Shown here: positions 24,301-32,159 of the stretch, one piece after another
How the letters are laid out: each line of letters opens with the position of its first letter
Position numbering within the stretch: the first letter of the stretch is position 1
Assembly (NCBI RefSeq): GCF_030818795.1
Contig: NZ_JAUTAY010000001.1
Location: forward strand, 1,612,001 to 1,676,000
Reading direction: 5' to 3'
DNA from: Microbacterium sp. SORGH_AS_0862
GTDB lineage: Bacteria; Actinomycetota; Actinomycetes; Actinomycetales; Microbacteriaceae
Length of the DNA stretch: 64,000 nt
The notes under the pieces: generated by a model
The model's input: the letters and a program-made list of their open reading frames with translations, nothing else
Told to the model about the DNA's origin: nothing
Databases searched by the model: none
Program-made: the position numbers and the translations under genes

Positions 24301-25035
24301 TCAGAACAGCGTCGGCAGTCCGCTGTCGATGCCCTTCATGGCCTCGTAGTCCAGGACGACGCAGTCGATGCCGCGATCGGTCGCGAGGGTGCGTGCCTGC
24401 GGCGCGAACGCCTGAGCCGCCAGCACACCGCGCACGGGCCGCAAGTGCGAGTCGCGGTTGAGCAGGTCGAGGTACCGCGTGAGCTGCTCGACGGCGTCGA
24501 TGCCCGCTCGCCGCTTGACCTCGACGGCGACGTGCAGCGCGCGCGGCGTCTCGTCGTCCAGGGCGACGACGGTGGCCGCATCCGGATCGCGCAGCATGAG
24601 ATCCACAGGACCGATGGCGGTGGGGAACTCGCGGCGCACGAGGGTGAGGTGCTCGCCGATCACCCCCACCTGCTCGGCCAGCAGACGCTGCAGGTCGGCC
24701 TCGACGCCGTCCTTCTGCAGGCCGGGGTCGACGCCGAGCTCGTGGCTGGAGTCGTGGATCACCTCGTAGAGGCGCACGAGCAGCGCGTCGCCGGTCTTGG
24801 CGTGGGTGACACGCCACTGCTCGATCACGCCGGCGCTCGCCGCATCCTCATCGGGCTCCTCGACGGCCAGCGAGCACGGCGGGCTCATCCAGTTCAGGGG
24901 CTTGTAGGAGCCGCCGTCGGAGTGCACCAGGAGGCTTCCGTCGCCTTTGTGGACGAGCAGGCGGGTTGCGAGGGGAAGGTGGGCGTTGAGGCGGCCGGTG
25001 TAGTCCACGGAGCAGCGGGCGATGACGAGACGCAC
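24301..25035 (-). CDS. nucS: Mismatch-specific endonuclease NucS (EndoMS)
   Basis: 244 residues. N-terminal dimerisation/DNA-binding domain ([31 protein letters not shown]) and a C-terminal RecB-like nuclease domain with the acidic/Lys active site ([19 protein letters not shown]) and QLTRYLDLL. NucS starts mismatch repair in actinobacteria lacking MutS/MutL, cutting both strands at mismatches; it ends in the clamp-binding type tail GLPTLF. GTG start. The first 159 bp are repeated perfectly at 27973-28131, and everything upstream of the GTG is inserted DNA, so this intact copy is now driven from the island (GACAAT, 6 nt before the GTG). Confidence 0.96.
   Translation of the reverse strand: MRLVIARCSVDYTGRLNAHLPLATRLLVHKGDGSLLVHSDGGSYKPLNWMSPPCSLAVEEPDEDAASAGVIEQWRVTHAKTGDALLVRLYEVIHDSSHELGVDPGLQKDGVEADLQRLLAEQVGVIGEHLTLVRREFPTAIGPVDLMLRDPDAATVVALDDETPRALHVAVEVKRRAGIDAVEQLTRYLDLLNRDSHLRPVRGVLAAQAFAPQARTLATDRGIDCVVLDYEAMKGIDSGLPTLF
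24877..25035 (-). repeat. 159-bp direct repeat, copy 1 (nucS 5' end, intact gene)
   Basis: Identical base for base to 27973-28131 and in the same orientation. It covers the nucS GTG through codon 53 and ends exactly at the start codon. The two copies bracket 25036-27972. Confidence 0.97.
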
Positions 25036-25041
25036 TGACCT

Positions 25042-25047
25042 ATTGTC
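25042..25047 (-). promoter_or_regulatory. Replacement -10 of nucS supplied by the insert
   Basis: GACAAT lies exactly 6 nt before the nucS GTG, inside inserted DNA. It mirrors TAGGCT, the presumed original -10, which sits 6 nt before the orphan fragment at 28131. The 12-bp palindrome at 25052-25063 lies just upstream. Confidence 0.5.
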
Positions 25048-25299
25048 GCAAGTCTGCGCAGACGTCAGACAATCATGAAGAGATACCTCGGCGACCCCGA
25101 GGTTCAGTCGCCACTGTGCTACTCAGGGCGTCGAGCTCACAGCATGAGATTCGTTGGATAGCTTGAGACGGTGTTCGTCTTGACAAGACGCCGTGCTGGC
25201 GCGGCCAGGAAGGTGCCGATGCATGCGCGAGCTGGCCGGTTGTCGAACCGGGGCAGGTTGACATGCGCGAGCCTTCGCTAGCCGAATCTGCCGTTGCAA

Positions 25300-25500
25300 C
25301 TAGCGACCGATTTTCGTCGCGCCCTGAACCTTCTTGCCGGTGACAGCTGTCGGGCGCACGACGGTTGACTTTGTCGCCTTCGTTCCAGCAGTGCTCTTGA
25401 GCACGCCGTACCCGCCCGACGTCTTAACCACCCGCCATCCCTGCTTCGCCATGGCGCAAGTGTACGCGCGAACGACGACATCCTCGCTGACATTCTTCAT
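25300..25500 (-). CDS. Small basic protein of the nucS island
   Basis: 66 residues (67 codons with stop), very basic C-terminus (TKATKSTVVRPTAVTGKKVQ). The middle (KQGWRVVKTSGGYGVLKS) recalls short beta-hairpin proteins, but I assign no family. The ATG at 25500 overlaps the stop of the GAF gene (ATGA), implying translational coupling; an internal ATG at 25452 (MAKQGWRVV) is an alternative start that would give 50 residues. Likely an accessory of the GAF membrane protein. Confidence 0.6.
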   Translation of the reverse strand: MKNVSEDVVVRAYTCAMAKQGWRVVKTSGGYGVLKSTAGTKATKSTVVRPTAVTGKKVQGATKIGR

Positions 25501-26279
25501 TCGGCGACCCTGACGTCGTCGTCCTGACCGATTTCGAATGCGATGGACATCATCTCGGCCACCAACTCGACGAGCGCTACGTCGCCGTCATCGAAGGATC
25601 CAGCCTTCGGGGCGTCCAACGTCACCATCCCGTATGAGCCCGACTCTGTCCAGACGGGTACGGAGATGTACGTGTTGTAGCCGGACATGGTTCCGTCGTA
25701 GCCTGCGGGACGCTTCCTCTGAAGGTCGGGATAGAAGCCCACAGCCTTCTTCTCGATGAAGGAGAGAGCGGCGTCCCCTCGCGTGGTGCCCTGGACGAAT
25801 GGCCGCGGCCGTTCTCCACGCCCGCTGTGCGCGATGGAGTCCATGCTCACGGGCTCGCTGTCAGCGTTCAGCAGGTAGATGACTGCGCGAGGGCGGGCGA
25901 CGTGATCCGCCACGACCGATCTAAGTGCGGTGGCCGCGGTCTGCGCAGTCGTCTTCAGGTATGCCTGCCGAACGTCATGGGGCTGTCTAGCCATATCGGC
26001 GGTGGTCGACGCAAACGGCATGAGTTCATCTCGAAGCTTGACGAGTTGGTTTCGTCTGGCCCTATCGATGGAGGTACCGCGTCGATACTCGACGATCTTG
26101 CCCGCCACCGTGACACCGACCGCGGTGGCTACGCAGGCGATCCCGCCGGCAAACAGCCAGGCCTGAATGCCAGTTGTATCCCGAATACCCCAGGCGATCA
26201 GTTGCGCACCTGCGAAGCTGCCGACCACCGGGACAGAGGCGGAGATAACCGGCCATATCCAACCGCCTCGTTTGCTCAT
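25497..26279 (-). CDS. Two-helix membrane protein with C-terminal GAF domain (island cargo)
   Basis: 260 residues. Two membrane helices (about 7-32 and 37-63), a short basic turn (VEYRRGTSIDRARRNQLVKL), a helical linker and a C-terminal GAF-type domain (about 115-255: AVIYLLNADSEPVSMDSIAHSGRGERPRPF, AALSFIEKKAVGFYPDL, YISVPVWTESGSYGMVTLDAPKAGSF). GAF domains bind small ligands such as cyclic nucleotides or sense other signals. No catalytic output domain follows, so the protein may pass a signal to the membrane or to its partner. TACGAT lies 6 nt before the ATG: a leaderless start. Function unknown. Confidence 0.78.
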   Translation of the reverse strand: MSKRGGWIWPVISASVPVVGSFAGAQLIAWGIRDTTGIQAWLFAGGIACVATAVGVTVAGKIVEYRRGTSIDRARRNQLVKLRDELMPFASTTADMARQPHDVRQAYLKTTAQTAATALRSVVADHVARPRAVIYLLNADSEPVSMDSIAHSGRGERPRPFVQGTTRGDAALSFIEKKAVGFYPDLQRKRPAGYDGTMSGYNTYISVPVWTESGSYGMVTLDAPKAGSFDDGDVALVELVAEMMSIAFEIGQDDDVRVAE

Positions 26280-26573
26280 TTCAGCATCGTATGACGCCGC
26301 GGGTGTCCGGCTGCCTCCGAGAGAGTCGGGGCTCGCCTTAGGCTCGAGAGGTCACTAAGGGGTCGTCAGCCCATCAGAACTGGGATGTCAGACTCGGCTT
26401 CTCCTCGCGCCGTGCACATGGCCCGGTGCATCCATCCATCCGAGGTCGGTAGCAGCGCATAACTAGCGTTCTCATCGTCTCAACTGAGGTCGGGTCGTGC
26501 GTGTTTAACCGCCGTGGGTGTCGGTGCGCCTCGCTATGGTTCATGCAGGGGTGAGGGGCACCTCAGGATCGGG
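26280..26573. promoter_or_regulatory. Divergent promoter region of the island
   Basis: Between the two island operons. Minus strand: TACGAT (26286-26291) 6 nt before the GAF gene ATG. Plus strand: TATGGT (26535-26540) about 34 nt before the small membrane protein ATG. No convincing -35 or palindromic operator was found. No gene is supported here. Confidence 0.45.
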
Positions 26574-26762
26574 ATGTCCGTGGACTGGTTTTTTGATGGG
26601 CTAGGCACGCTGCTCGTCGGCTTCCTGGTGGGCGGTGCTGGGGGCAGCGCTGTGACGTGGCGCATCATGTCGAAGCGCTCAAGGGTCACTCAGAAACAGA
26701 GGGCTGGCGACCACGCGAGTCAGATGCAAGTTGGCCGGGACGCGAAAGGCAAGGAGCGGTGA
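26574..26762 (+). CDS. Small single-pass membrane protein (island cargo)
   Basis: 62 residues: SVDWFFDGLGTLLVGFLVGG leads into one helix (about 8-30), then a basic cytosolic tail with RAGDHASQMQVGRDAKGKER. The QMQVGRD end echoes QQMQVAGDY near the N-terminus of the next protein. The stop overlaps the next GTG by four bases (GTGA), and AAGGAG for that gene lies within this coding region, so the two are translated together. I know no named family; the link suggests a membrane partner. Confidence 0.65.
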   Translation: MSVDWFFDGLGTLLVGFLVGGAGGSAVTWRIMSKRSRVTQKQRAGDHASQMQVGRDAKGKER

Positions 26763-27883
26763 CTTCCGGTCAGAGCCAGAAGGGCGGCCAGGGGTCGCAG
26801 CAGATGCAGGTGGCCGGCGACTACATCGTCAATGTCGGCGTCACCGAGGAGCGGGCCCGCGAGATCGCCAGAGAGACCTCCCGAGAAGTTGTCCAGCAGC
26901 ACACCGCGGAAGCTATGGATCTGGTTGTAGAACGCATCGAGAAGCTCGACACTCGGGTCGTGGCCGTACTTGGTTCCCAGGATCGTCTGAGTGCATTCGC
27001 TGATCCTGGCTTTATCCGCACATTCAAGAAGGCGCAAGAAGGTGCCGCTGCCAGCGAGCGGGAGAGTGATTACGCCATGCTCGCTGCACTACTCGCTCAG
27101 CGTGCAGAGAAGCCTCGCGATAGGCCGGTCCGGGCTGGGATTGAGCGGGCGATCGAGATTATGGATCAGGTTGACGACGATGCATTGCGCGGCTTGACGA
27201 TCGTCCATGCGTTGGGCCAGTGGATCCCGAGGTCGACGAACATCAGCCAGGGCATCACGACGATGGAGAACATCTTCGCCGACCTCGTCGACGGCCCGCT
27301 GCCAGAGGGACGCGATTGGATCGATCACCTGGACATACTCGATGCTGTGAGAGTCAACAGCCTCACGGAGTTCAAGCCGTTTGATGAGTATTATCCTGCT
27401 CGGTTCCCCGGTTATGTCGCTCCTGGCGTCCTAAAAGAGGAGGTGCCCCCCGCGGTAGGCGGCTCGTTGGAGTCGCTCCCCTGGGATCCCTTCGTTGAGG
27501 AGCACGAGCTCCGCCCCGGCTACGTGCGTCTTAGGGCAGTTGCTGAGCATGTTTTCCGCGAGACTTATGTGAATGGCGGGATGGAAGATGTCTGGGTCGA
27601 CGAGATTGTGGCGCAGGGGATTGCGACGTTCGGGCTCGGGACGATAGATGAAAACGCAAAGATTGCGCTCTCATCTCGGCTGCGGAGTGAGCCAACCATT
27701 GGCTCGATAGCGGACTGGTGGGGTCGGTTGCCTCACCACTTCAACATTACGGCTGTCGGTAAGGCGCTCGCGACGGCTAACGCCTTCCGTCTCGATGAAA
27801 CTAAGCGCCTGCCTCGACAGGACGACACACCGCCCCCGCGCAAGGTTGGGCCAGATCCCGAGCCCGCTGCACCGGATCACTAA
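26759..27883 (+). CDS. Island cargo protein resembling the LPO_1073/Vpar_1526 group
   Basis: 374 residues from a GTG with AAGGAG upstream. A Gln/Gly-rich N-terminus (GQSQKGGQGSQQMQVAGDYIV) leads to NVGVTEERAREIARE and a coiled-coil-like helix (about 30-75), then an alpha-helical body (about 80-340) with LSAFADPGFIRTFKKAQEGAA, DYAMLAALLAQRA, RAGIERAIEIMDQVDDDALRGLTIVHAL and DWIDHLDILDAVRV. The tail is polar and Pro-rich. I recall a similar layout in uncharacterised LPO_1073/Vpar_1526-like proteins of mobile regions; this is recollection, not a search. No enzymatic motif is visible. Confidence 0.7.
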   Translation: MTSGQSQKGGQGSQQMQVAGDYIVNVGVTEERAREIARETSREVVQQHTAEAMDLVVERIEKLDTRVVAVLGSQDRLSAFADPGFIRTFKKAQEGAAASERESDYAMLAALLAQRAEKPRDRPVRAGIERAIEIMDQVDDDALRGLTIVHALGQWIPRSTNISQGITTMENIFADLVDGPLPEGRDWIDHLDILDAVRVNSLTEFKPFDEYYPARFPGYVAPGVLKEEVPPAVGGSLESLPWDPFVEEHELRPGYVRLRAVAEHVFRETYVNGGMEDVWVDEIVAQGIATFGLGTIDENAKIALSSRLRSEPTIGSIADWWGRLPHHFNITAVGKALATANAFRLDETKRLPRQDDTPPPRKVGPDPEPAAPDH

Positions 27884-27972
27884 GGACAGTCGTTTTGAGT
27901 CCTCGGAGCAATGCCTAAGCGACTGCGCGACTACTGACTCGACGTGTCCATGCCGGATTGCCGGGAGTTAAG

Positions 27973-28131
27973 CGGCGGGCTCATCCAGTTCAGGGGCTTG
28001 TAGGAGCCGCCGTCGGAGTGCACCAGGAGGCTTCCGTCGCCTTTGTGGACGAGCAGGCGGGTTGCGAGGGGAAGGTGGGCGTTGAGGCGGCCGGTGTAGT
28101 CCACGGAGCAGCGGGCGATGACGAGACGCAC
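27973..28131 (-). pseudogene. nucS: Orphan 5' fragment of nucS (direct repeat copy 2)
   Basis: The first 53 codons of nucS, from GTG to SPP, then the reading changes to [13 protein letters not shown] and stops at 27931. All 159 bases match 24877-25035. TAGGCT (28138-28143) stands 6 nt before the GTG, probably the original nucS promoter, now driving only this stub. A peptide of 66 residues could still be made; whether it interferes with the NucS dimer is unknown. Confidence 0.9.
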
Positions 28132-28137
28132 CCGAAG

Positions 28138-28143
28138 AGCCTA
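28138..28143 (-). promoter_or_regulatory. Presumed original -10 element of nucS
   Basis: TAGGCT, 6 nt before the GTG of the orphan nucS fragment. Same spacing as the replacement promoter at 25042-25047. Confidence 0.55.
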
Positions 28144-28169
28144 GTTGCCCCGGGGCCCGCCCACGACGC

Positions 28170-28904
28170 TCACAGCAGATCGAACAGGCCGAGCTCGGTC
28201 GCCGCCGCACGGGCGAGCAGGAATCCGATGACGCCGAGGATCCACGATGTGGTCTCGCCGGCCGTGCGCGCGAACCATGCCGCGAGTCGCTCGAGGGGGC
28301 GCTCGATCAGGCGCGCCGCGACGACTCGCAGACCCAGCAGCACGAGCGCCGGCAGGATCATGACGAGGCAGTAGGCGGCCAGGGCTCCCACCTGCACCGG
28401 GAGCGTGAGCGGCGACTCCGCGAGCAGCGTCATGCCGATCAGGTACGGGAGCATCGTCGCCAGCTCCACGATTCCCGCCGCGATCGCCACGGTCATGACG
28501 GTGCGCGCCGGCACACCGTCGGCGACCAGCCGGTCACGCCACCGGACGATGCGACCGGGGCCGGCGTCGGGGTGCTCCCGCATCCGCTTCTCGTTCGCGG
28601 GGATGGCGAAGGCGGCAATCAGCAGCGCGGCGCCGACCACCAGGCGCACCACCGCCCCGGCCGTCGAGGAGAAGAAGTCGCCGACCACGTCGATGACGTT
28701 CATGAGCCCGAGCAGGAACAGCACCCCGACCGCGAGGTAGAAGAGCGAGATCGTCGAGAGGTAGAGCAGGTGGCGCCCGACGCGTACCTTGCCCGGCGCG
28801 ATCATGAGCAGCAGCGGGATGACGAGGGTGCCGACGCTCAGTCCGTCGACGAGGGCGAGCACGAACAGGGTGAGCGGCAACGGGGCGCCGGGAATGAGGT
28901 CCAC
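28170..28904 (-). CDS. GAP-family (Sap, sulfolipid-addressing-like) membrane protein
   Basis: 244 residues from a GTG, with six predicted membrane helices (about 10-32, 38-60, 70-95, 130-155, 165-190, 215-240). The start (VDLIPGAPLPLTLFVLALVDGLSVGTL) and YLSTISLFYLAVGVLFLLGL agree with the GAP/Sap family, which is linked to glycolipid export in mycobacteria; the cargo here is unknown. The fold is also related to LysE-type exporters. Divergent from a two-component system that starts 117 bp away, so it may be under its control. Confidence 0.75.
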   Translation of the reverse strand: MDLIPGAPLPLTLFVLALVDGLSVGTLVIPLLLMIAPGKVRVGRHLLYLSTISLFYLAVGVLFLLGLMNVIDVVGDFFSSTAGAVVRLVVGAALLIAAFAIPANEKRMREHPDAGPGRIVRWRDRLVADGVPARTVMTVAIAAGIVELATMLPYLIGMTLLAESPLTLPVQVGALAAYCLVMILPALVLLGLRVVAARLIERPLERLAAWFARTAGETTSWILGVIGFLLARAAATELGLFDLL

Positions 28905-29020
28905 GCTCCGAGTCTTCGGCGGGGTCGCGATCCGCACATCGGGCGAAGGACGCACCCGCTCCCCGGCGCCTCCGTCCTTCGACGGATGCCGCAGGCGTAT
29001 GCCTGTGCTTGCATGAAGGC

Positions 29021-30205
29021 ATGGGCGAAGCAGAGGTCTCCCGGCTGCGCGACTGGGTGCGCCGGCACCGGGGACCCGCCGATGCACTCATCTACCTGCT
29101 GATCGCGCTCGCCGCCGGCGCGCTGGGACTCACGGTGTCGGGCGCCATCGTGCCGAGCGTGTTCGCCGCCGCATCCCCGTGGTGGGCGTTGATTCCCGCG
29201 CTCGCCGCCGTGGCACTCGTCCTCGTGCGTGATCGGTGGCCGATCCCCGCTCTGATCGCCGCGGCGATCGTCATGGCCGTCGACGTCTTCGTGTTCGGCG
29301 GGCTGGTCCCCCTCATCGTGGCCGTCGACGTGCTGTACGTCGCCACCCGCGAGACGGAGCGCCGACGCCGCATCCTCGTGGGCACGGTGTCGGTCGTCGC
29401 GGTCATGGCGATCGCCGCGGGATGGATCACCGGCGACGCGCGCGCCGCCTTCCTCGTCGCCCTTCAGCTGGGGGCGCTCGGCGGGCTGGGGTACTGGTAC
29501 GGCACGGCGGTGGCGCAGTCGCGGGAGCTCGTCGCGCTGCACCGACGCCAGGCGGAGGACGCGCGACGCGAGGGTGCGCGGCAGCGGGATGCGGCGGTGC
29601 AGGGCGAACGCGACGCCATGGCGCGCGAGCTGCACGATGTCGTCGCCGGCCACGTCGCGGCGATGGCGATCCGTTCCGAGGCGGCGCTGTCGATGCCGCC
29701 GGATCCGGATGCCGATCGCGCTGCACTCCGGGCGGTGCGCGACTCGTCGCGAGAGGCGCACGACACGCTTCGCACGATGATCGCCGTGCTGCGCGACGGC
29801 GGCACGCAGATCGCGGCGCCGGCGGGGGTCGCGTCGATCGACGACCTCGCTGAGGCCGCGCGCCGTTCGGGACTGCAGGTCTCGCTCGAGAACGAACTCG
29901 ACGCCGATCTCAGCACGCCCGTGGACCAGGCCGTCGCCCGCATCGTGCAGGAGTCGCTGGCGAACTGCGTCCGTCACGCTCCCGGGGCCGAGGTCCGCAT
30001 CCGTCTCGTCGAGGAGTCCGGGGAGGTGTCGGTGCGGGTGGACTCCCGCGGAGCATCTGCGCCGCCCGCTCGGCTCGTCGGGAACGGCTGGGGCCTCGAG
30101 CTGCTGCGCGAACGCGCGAAGGCCCTGGGCGGGCGGCTGGATGCCGGCCCCCGTGCCGATGGGTGGCGCGTCGAGGCCCGCATCCCGGCGGCGGTGCCCG
30201 GATGA
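29021..30205 (+). CDS. Membrane sensor histidine kinase (HisKA_3 family)
   Basis: 394 residues. Four to six helices in residues 20-160, then a linker (RRQAEDARREGARQRDAAVQGERDAMAR) to the phosphorylation box ELHDVVAGHVAAMA, and an ATPase domain with the N box QESLANCVRHAPGA and GNGWGLELLRERAKALGG. ATG 29021 is favoured over a TTG four codons upstream. A short inverted repeat (CAGGC-gtat-GCCTG, 28992-29005) precedes the gene. Its stop overlaps the response regulator ATG. Ligand unknown. Confidence 0.9.
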   Translation: MGEAEVSRLRDWVRRHRGPADALIYLLIALAAGALGLTVSGAIVPSVFAAASPWWALIPALAAVALVLVRDRWPIPALIAAAIVMAVDVFVFGGLVPLIVAVDVLYVATRETERRRRILVGTVSVVAVMAIAAGWITGDARAAFLVALQLGALGGLGYWYGTAVAQSRELVALHRRQAEDARREGARQRDAAVQGERDAMARELHDVVAGHVAAMAIRSEAALSMPPDPDADRAALRAVRDSSREAHDTLRTMIAVLRDGGTQIAAPAGVASIDDLAEAARRSGLQVSLENELDADLSTPVDQAVARIVQESLANCVRHAPGAEVRIRLVEESGEVSVRVDSRGASAPPARLVGNGWGLELLRERAKALGGRLDAGPRADGWRVEARIPAAVPG

Positions 30206-30843
30206 CCGCGCCGCGAGTGCTCCTGGCCGACGACCACGCCGCCATCCGCGAGGGGTTGCGGATCATGCTCGTCGCCCACGGCGTCGAGGTGGTCGGCGAG
30301 GCGGCCGATGGCGCGGTGGCGGTGCGCAACGCGCGAGCCCTGCGGCCGGACGTCGTGCTGATGGACCTGCGGATGCCGGGCATGGACGGCGTGGAGGCGA
30401 CCCGCCGCATCCGCGAAGACGACACGAGCGACGTGCTCGTGCTGACGAGCTTCGACGAGGACGAGCTGGTGGACGCGGCGCTCGACGCCGGAGCCGTCGG
30501 GTTCCTGCTGAAGACGGTTTCGGCGGCGGCCTTGGTGGATGCGGTGCACAGCGTCGCCCGCGGCGACGGGGTTCTCGACCCGCGGGTGACCCGGCGGGTG
30601 CTGGCCCGGCGGACGCGGCGGGCGGAGCACTCCCCCGCCGCTGCGGCGCTCGACGCGCTCACGCCGCGCGAGCGCGAGGTGCTCGCCGCCCTGTCGGAGG
30701 GGCGCTCCAATCATCAGATCGCCGCGCTGTTGAAGATCTCCGTGCCGACGGTGAAGACGCACGTGTCGAGCGTACTGACGAAGCTGGGTGCGGAGAGCCG
30801 TTCGCACGCCGTGGCGATCGCCCGGGGCGACGCGGGACGCTGA
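30202..30843 (+). CDS. NarL/FixJ-type response regulator
   Basis: 213 residues. Receiver domain about 4-120: LLADDHAAIREGL, phospho-acceptor Asp in VVLMDLRMPGMDG, Lys in FLLKTVSAAAL. C-terminal LuxR-type helix-turn-helix about 148-205 (LTPREREVLAALSEGRSNHQIAALLKISVPTVKTHVSSVLTKLG). ATGA overlap with the kinase gene. The divergent GAP-family gene is the only adjacent target candidate. It ends 18 bp before the convergent MFS gene. Confidence 0.94.
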   Translation: MTAPRVLLADDHAAIREGLRIMLVAHGVEVVGEAADGAVAVRNARALRPDVVLMDLRMPGMDGVEATRRIREDDTSDVLVLTSFDEDELVDAALDAGAVGFLLKTVSAAALVDAVHSVARGDGVLDPRVTRRVLARRTRRAEHSPAAAALDALTPREREVLAALSEGRSNHQIAALLKISVPTVKTHVSSVLTKLGAESRSHAVAIARGDAGR

Positions 30844-30860
30844 CGACGGCGGCGCCTCGC

Positions 30861-32096
30861 TCAGTGACCGCGCGGCGCCTTCTCGTCGGAGGCAGCGGCC
30901 AGCGGGCGGGCGGCGCCGGAGAAGAAGCCCGACGCCACGATGAGTCCCACGATGATGAGCAGCGTGTTCAGCAGACCGATGTGCTCGCTGATGAAGCCGA
31001 GGATCGGCGGCCCGCAGAGGAACGCGACGTAACCGATCGTCGCCGCCGCACTCACCCGCGCCGCAGCGTGCTGCGGGTCGTCGGCAGCGGCCGACATGCC
31101 GAGCGGGAAGCCGAGGGACGCACCCATCCCCCACAGCGCCGCACCGACGAAGACGAGCGGCATGTTCGGGGCGAAGATGAACAGCACGAGTCCCACCGCC
31201 GCCGTCACGGCGAGCGAGCGCAGCACGACGACGCGGCCGAAGCGATCGACCAGCGGTCCGCCGAACACGCGCACCACGGTCATGGCGACGGAGAAGACGG
31301 TCAAGGCCGCGGGCCCGAGCGCCGGGTCGGCTCCGTGATCGTCGACGACGGCGAGGGAGAGCCAGTCGTTCGCACCGCCCTCGGCGAAGGCCATGCCCAG
31401 GATGATGACGCCCAGCGTGTAGGTGCGGGGCTCCTTCCACGCGCTCAGAGCGAGACGGATGCGTTCGCCCCATCCCTTCGGGGCATCCTCCGCGTCGACG
31501 TCCATCGCGACGTCGCGCACCGGCACGTTGGATGCCGTCACGACGGCCAGGACGGCGATGACGACGGCGACGATCGCCGTGTGGGCCACGACGCTGAACG
31601 CGATGGCGGCGGCCGCCGTGCCGAGGCCCGCGCCGATCACGGTGCCGAAGCTGAAGAAGGCGTGGAACAGAGGCAGGATCGTCTTGCCGGTCTGCTTCTC
31701 GATCGCCGCGCCCTCGACGTTCATCATCACGTCGAGGGAGCCGTTGCCGAAGCCGAAGAGCGCGAGTCCCGCCAGCACGACCCCGTAGGTGTGCAGGTAG
31801 TCGGTGCCGACGCCGATGAGCACGAGTCCGAGCACGACGAGGAAGAGCGCTCCGAGCATGCCCTTGCGAGCGCCGAACCGAGCGAGGATCGCGGAGCTCG
31901 CCGTCAGGCCGAGGATCGAGGCGACACCCATTCCCAGCAGCAGCATGCCGACCTGGATGTTGTCGATACCCAGCGCAGTCTTGATCGCCGGCACGCGGGA
32001 CGCCCACGTCGCGATGCTCAGACCGCTCGCGAGGAAGATGGCGAAGACGGCTGTGCGCCAACGCACGACCTGGGAACGGGACAGCACTGCTTCCAT
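30861..32096 (-). CDS. Major facilitator superfamily transporter
   Basis: 411 residues, twelve predicted membrane helices. N-terminal half has RWRTAVFAIFLASGLSIATWASRVPAI and the motif-A-like loop between helices 2 and 3 (ARFGARKG); the second half carries GGPLVDRFGRV. The sequence resembles the YbjJ-type group of MFS exporters, sometimes linked to sugar or drug efflux; substrate unknown. ATG 32096 stands 6 nt after TAAGGT (32103-32108), so leaderless. Divergent from a LacI-type regulator with a LacI-like operator between them, so likely repressed by it. Confidence 0.88.
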   Translation of the reverse strand: MEAVLSRSQVVRWRTAVFAIFLASGLSIATWASRVPAIKTALGIDNIQVGMLLLGMGVASILGLTASSAILARFGARKGMLGALFLVVLGLVLIGVGTDYLHTYGVVLAGLALFGFGNGSLDVMMNVEGAAIEKQTGKTILPLFHAFFSFGTVIGAGLGTAAAAIAFSVVAHTAIVAVVIAVLAVVTASNVPVRDVAMDVDAEDAPKGWGERIRLALSAWKEPRTYTLGVIILGMAFAEGGANDWLSLAVVDDHGADPALGPAALTVFSVAMTVVRVFGGPLVDRFGRVVVLRSLAVTAAVGLVLFIFAPNMPLVFVGAALWGMGASLGFPLGMSAAADDPQHAAARVSAAATIGYVAFLCGPPILGFISEHIGLLNTLLIIVGLIVASGFFSGAARPLAAASDEKAPRGH

Positions 32097-32109
32097 GCCC
32101 ACACCTTAC

Positions 32110-32121
32110 CGAATCGATTCG
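32110..32121. promoter_or_regulatory. Candidate LacI-family operator
   Basis: CGAATCGATTCG, a perfect palindrome with central CG, the form preferred by LacI-type repressors. It sits next to the MFS -10 (TAAGGT, 32103-32108), 39 bp before the lacI-type ATG. Binding would block both genes. Confidence 0.6.
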
Positions 32122-32159
32122 ATCCTTGTCGCGGCGCGGGGGGTTAGCATCGAGGGACC

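Larger units (their letters stand above)
25036..27972. mobile_element. 2.94-kb insertion (genomic island) in front of nucS
   Basis: The insert lies between two perfect copies of the nucS 5' end. It carries four genes in two divergent pairs, none found in the neighbouring core gene order, and looks less GC-rich with different codon choice. No integrase, transposase or terminal inverted repeat is visible. Its left end holds two inverted repeats (CGTCTTG-a-CAAGACG, 25176-25190; CCGGTT-gtcg-AACCGG, 25236-25251) and the palindrome GTCTGCGCAGAC (25052-25063). Recombination between the 159-bp copies would excise it and restore one nucS gene with its old promoter. The means of insertion is inference. 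Confidence 0.75.

Noticed and set aside
27931..28131. 66-residue nucS-like protein as a functional gene
   Set aside because: It keeps only the first 53 codons of nucS and lacks the nuclease domain, so it is treated as a fragment.
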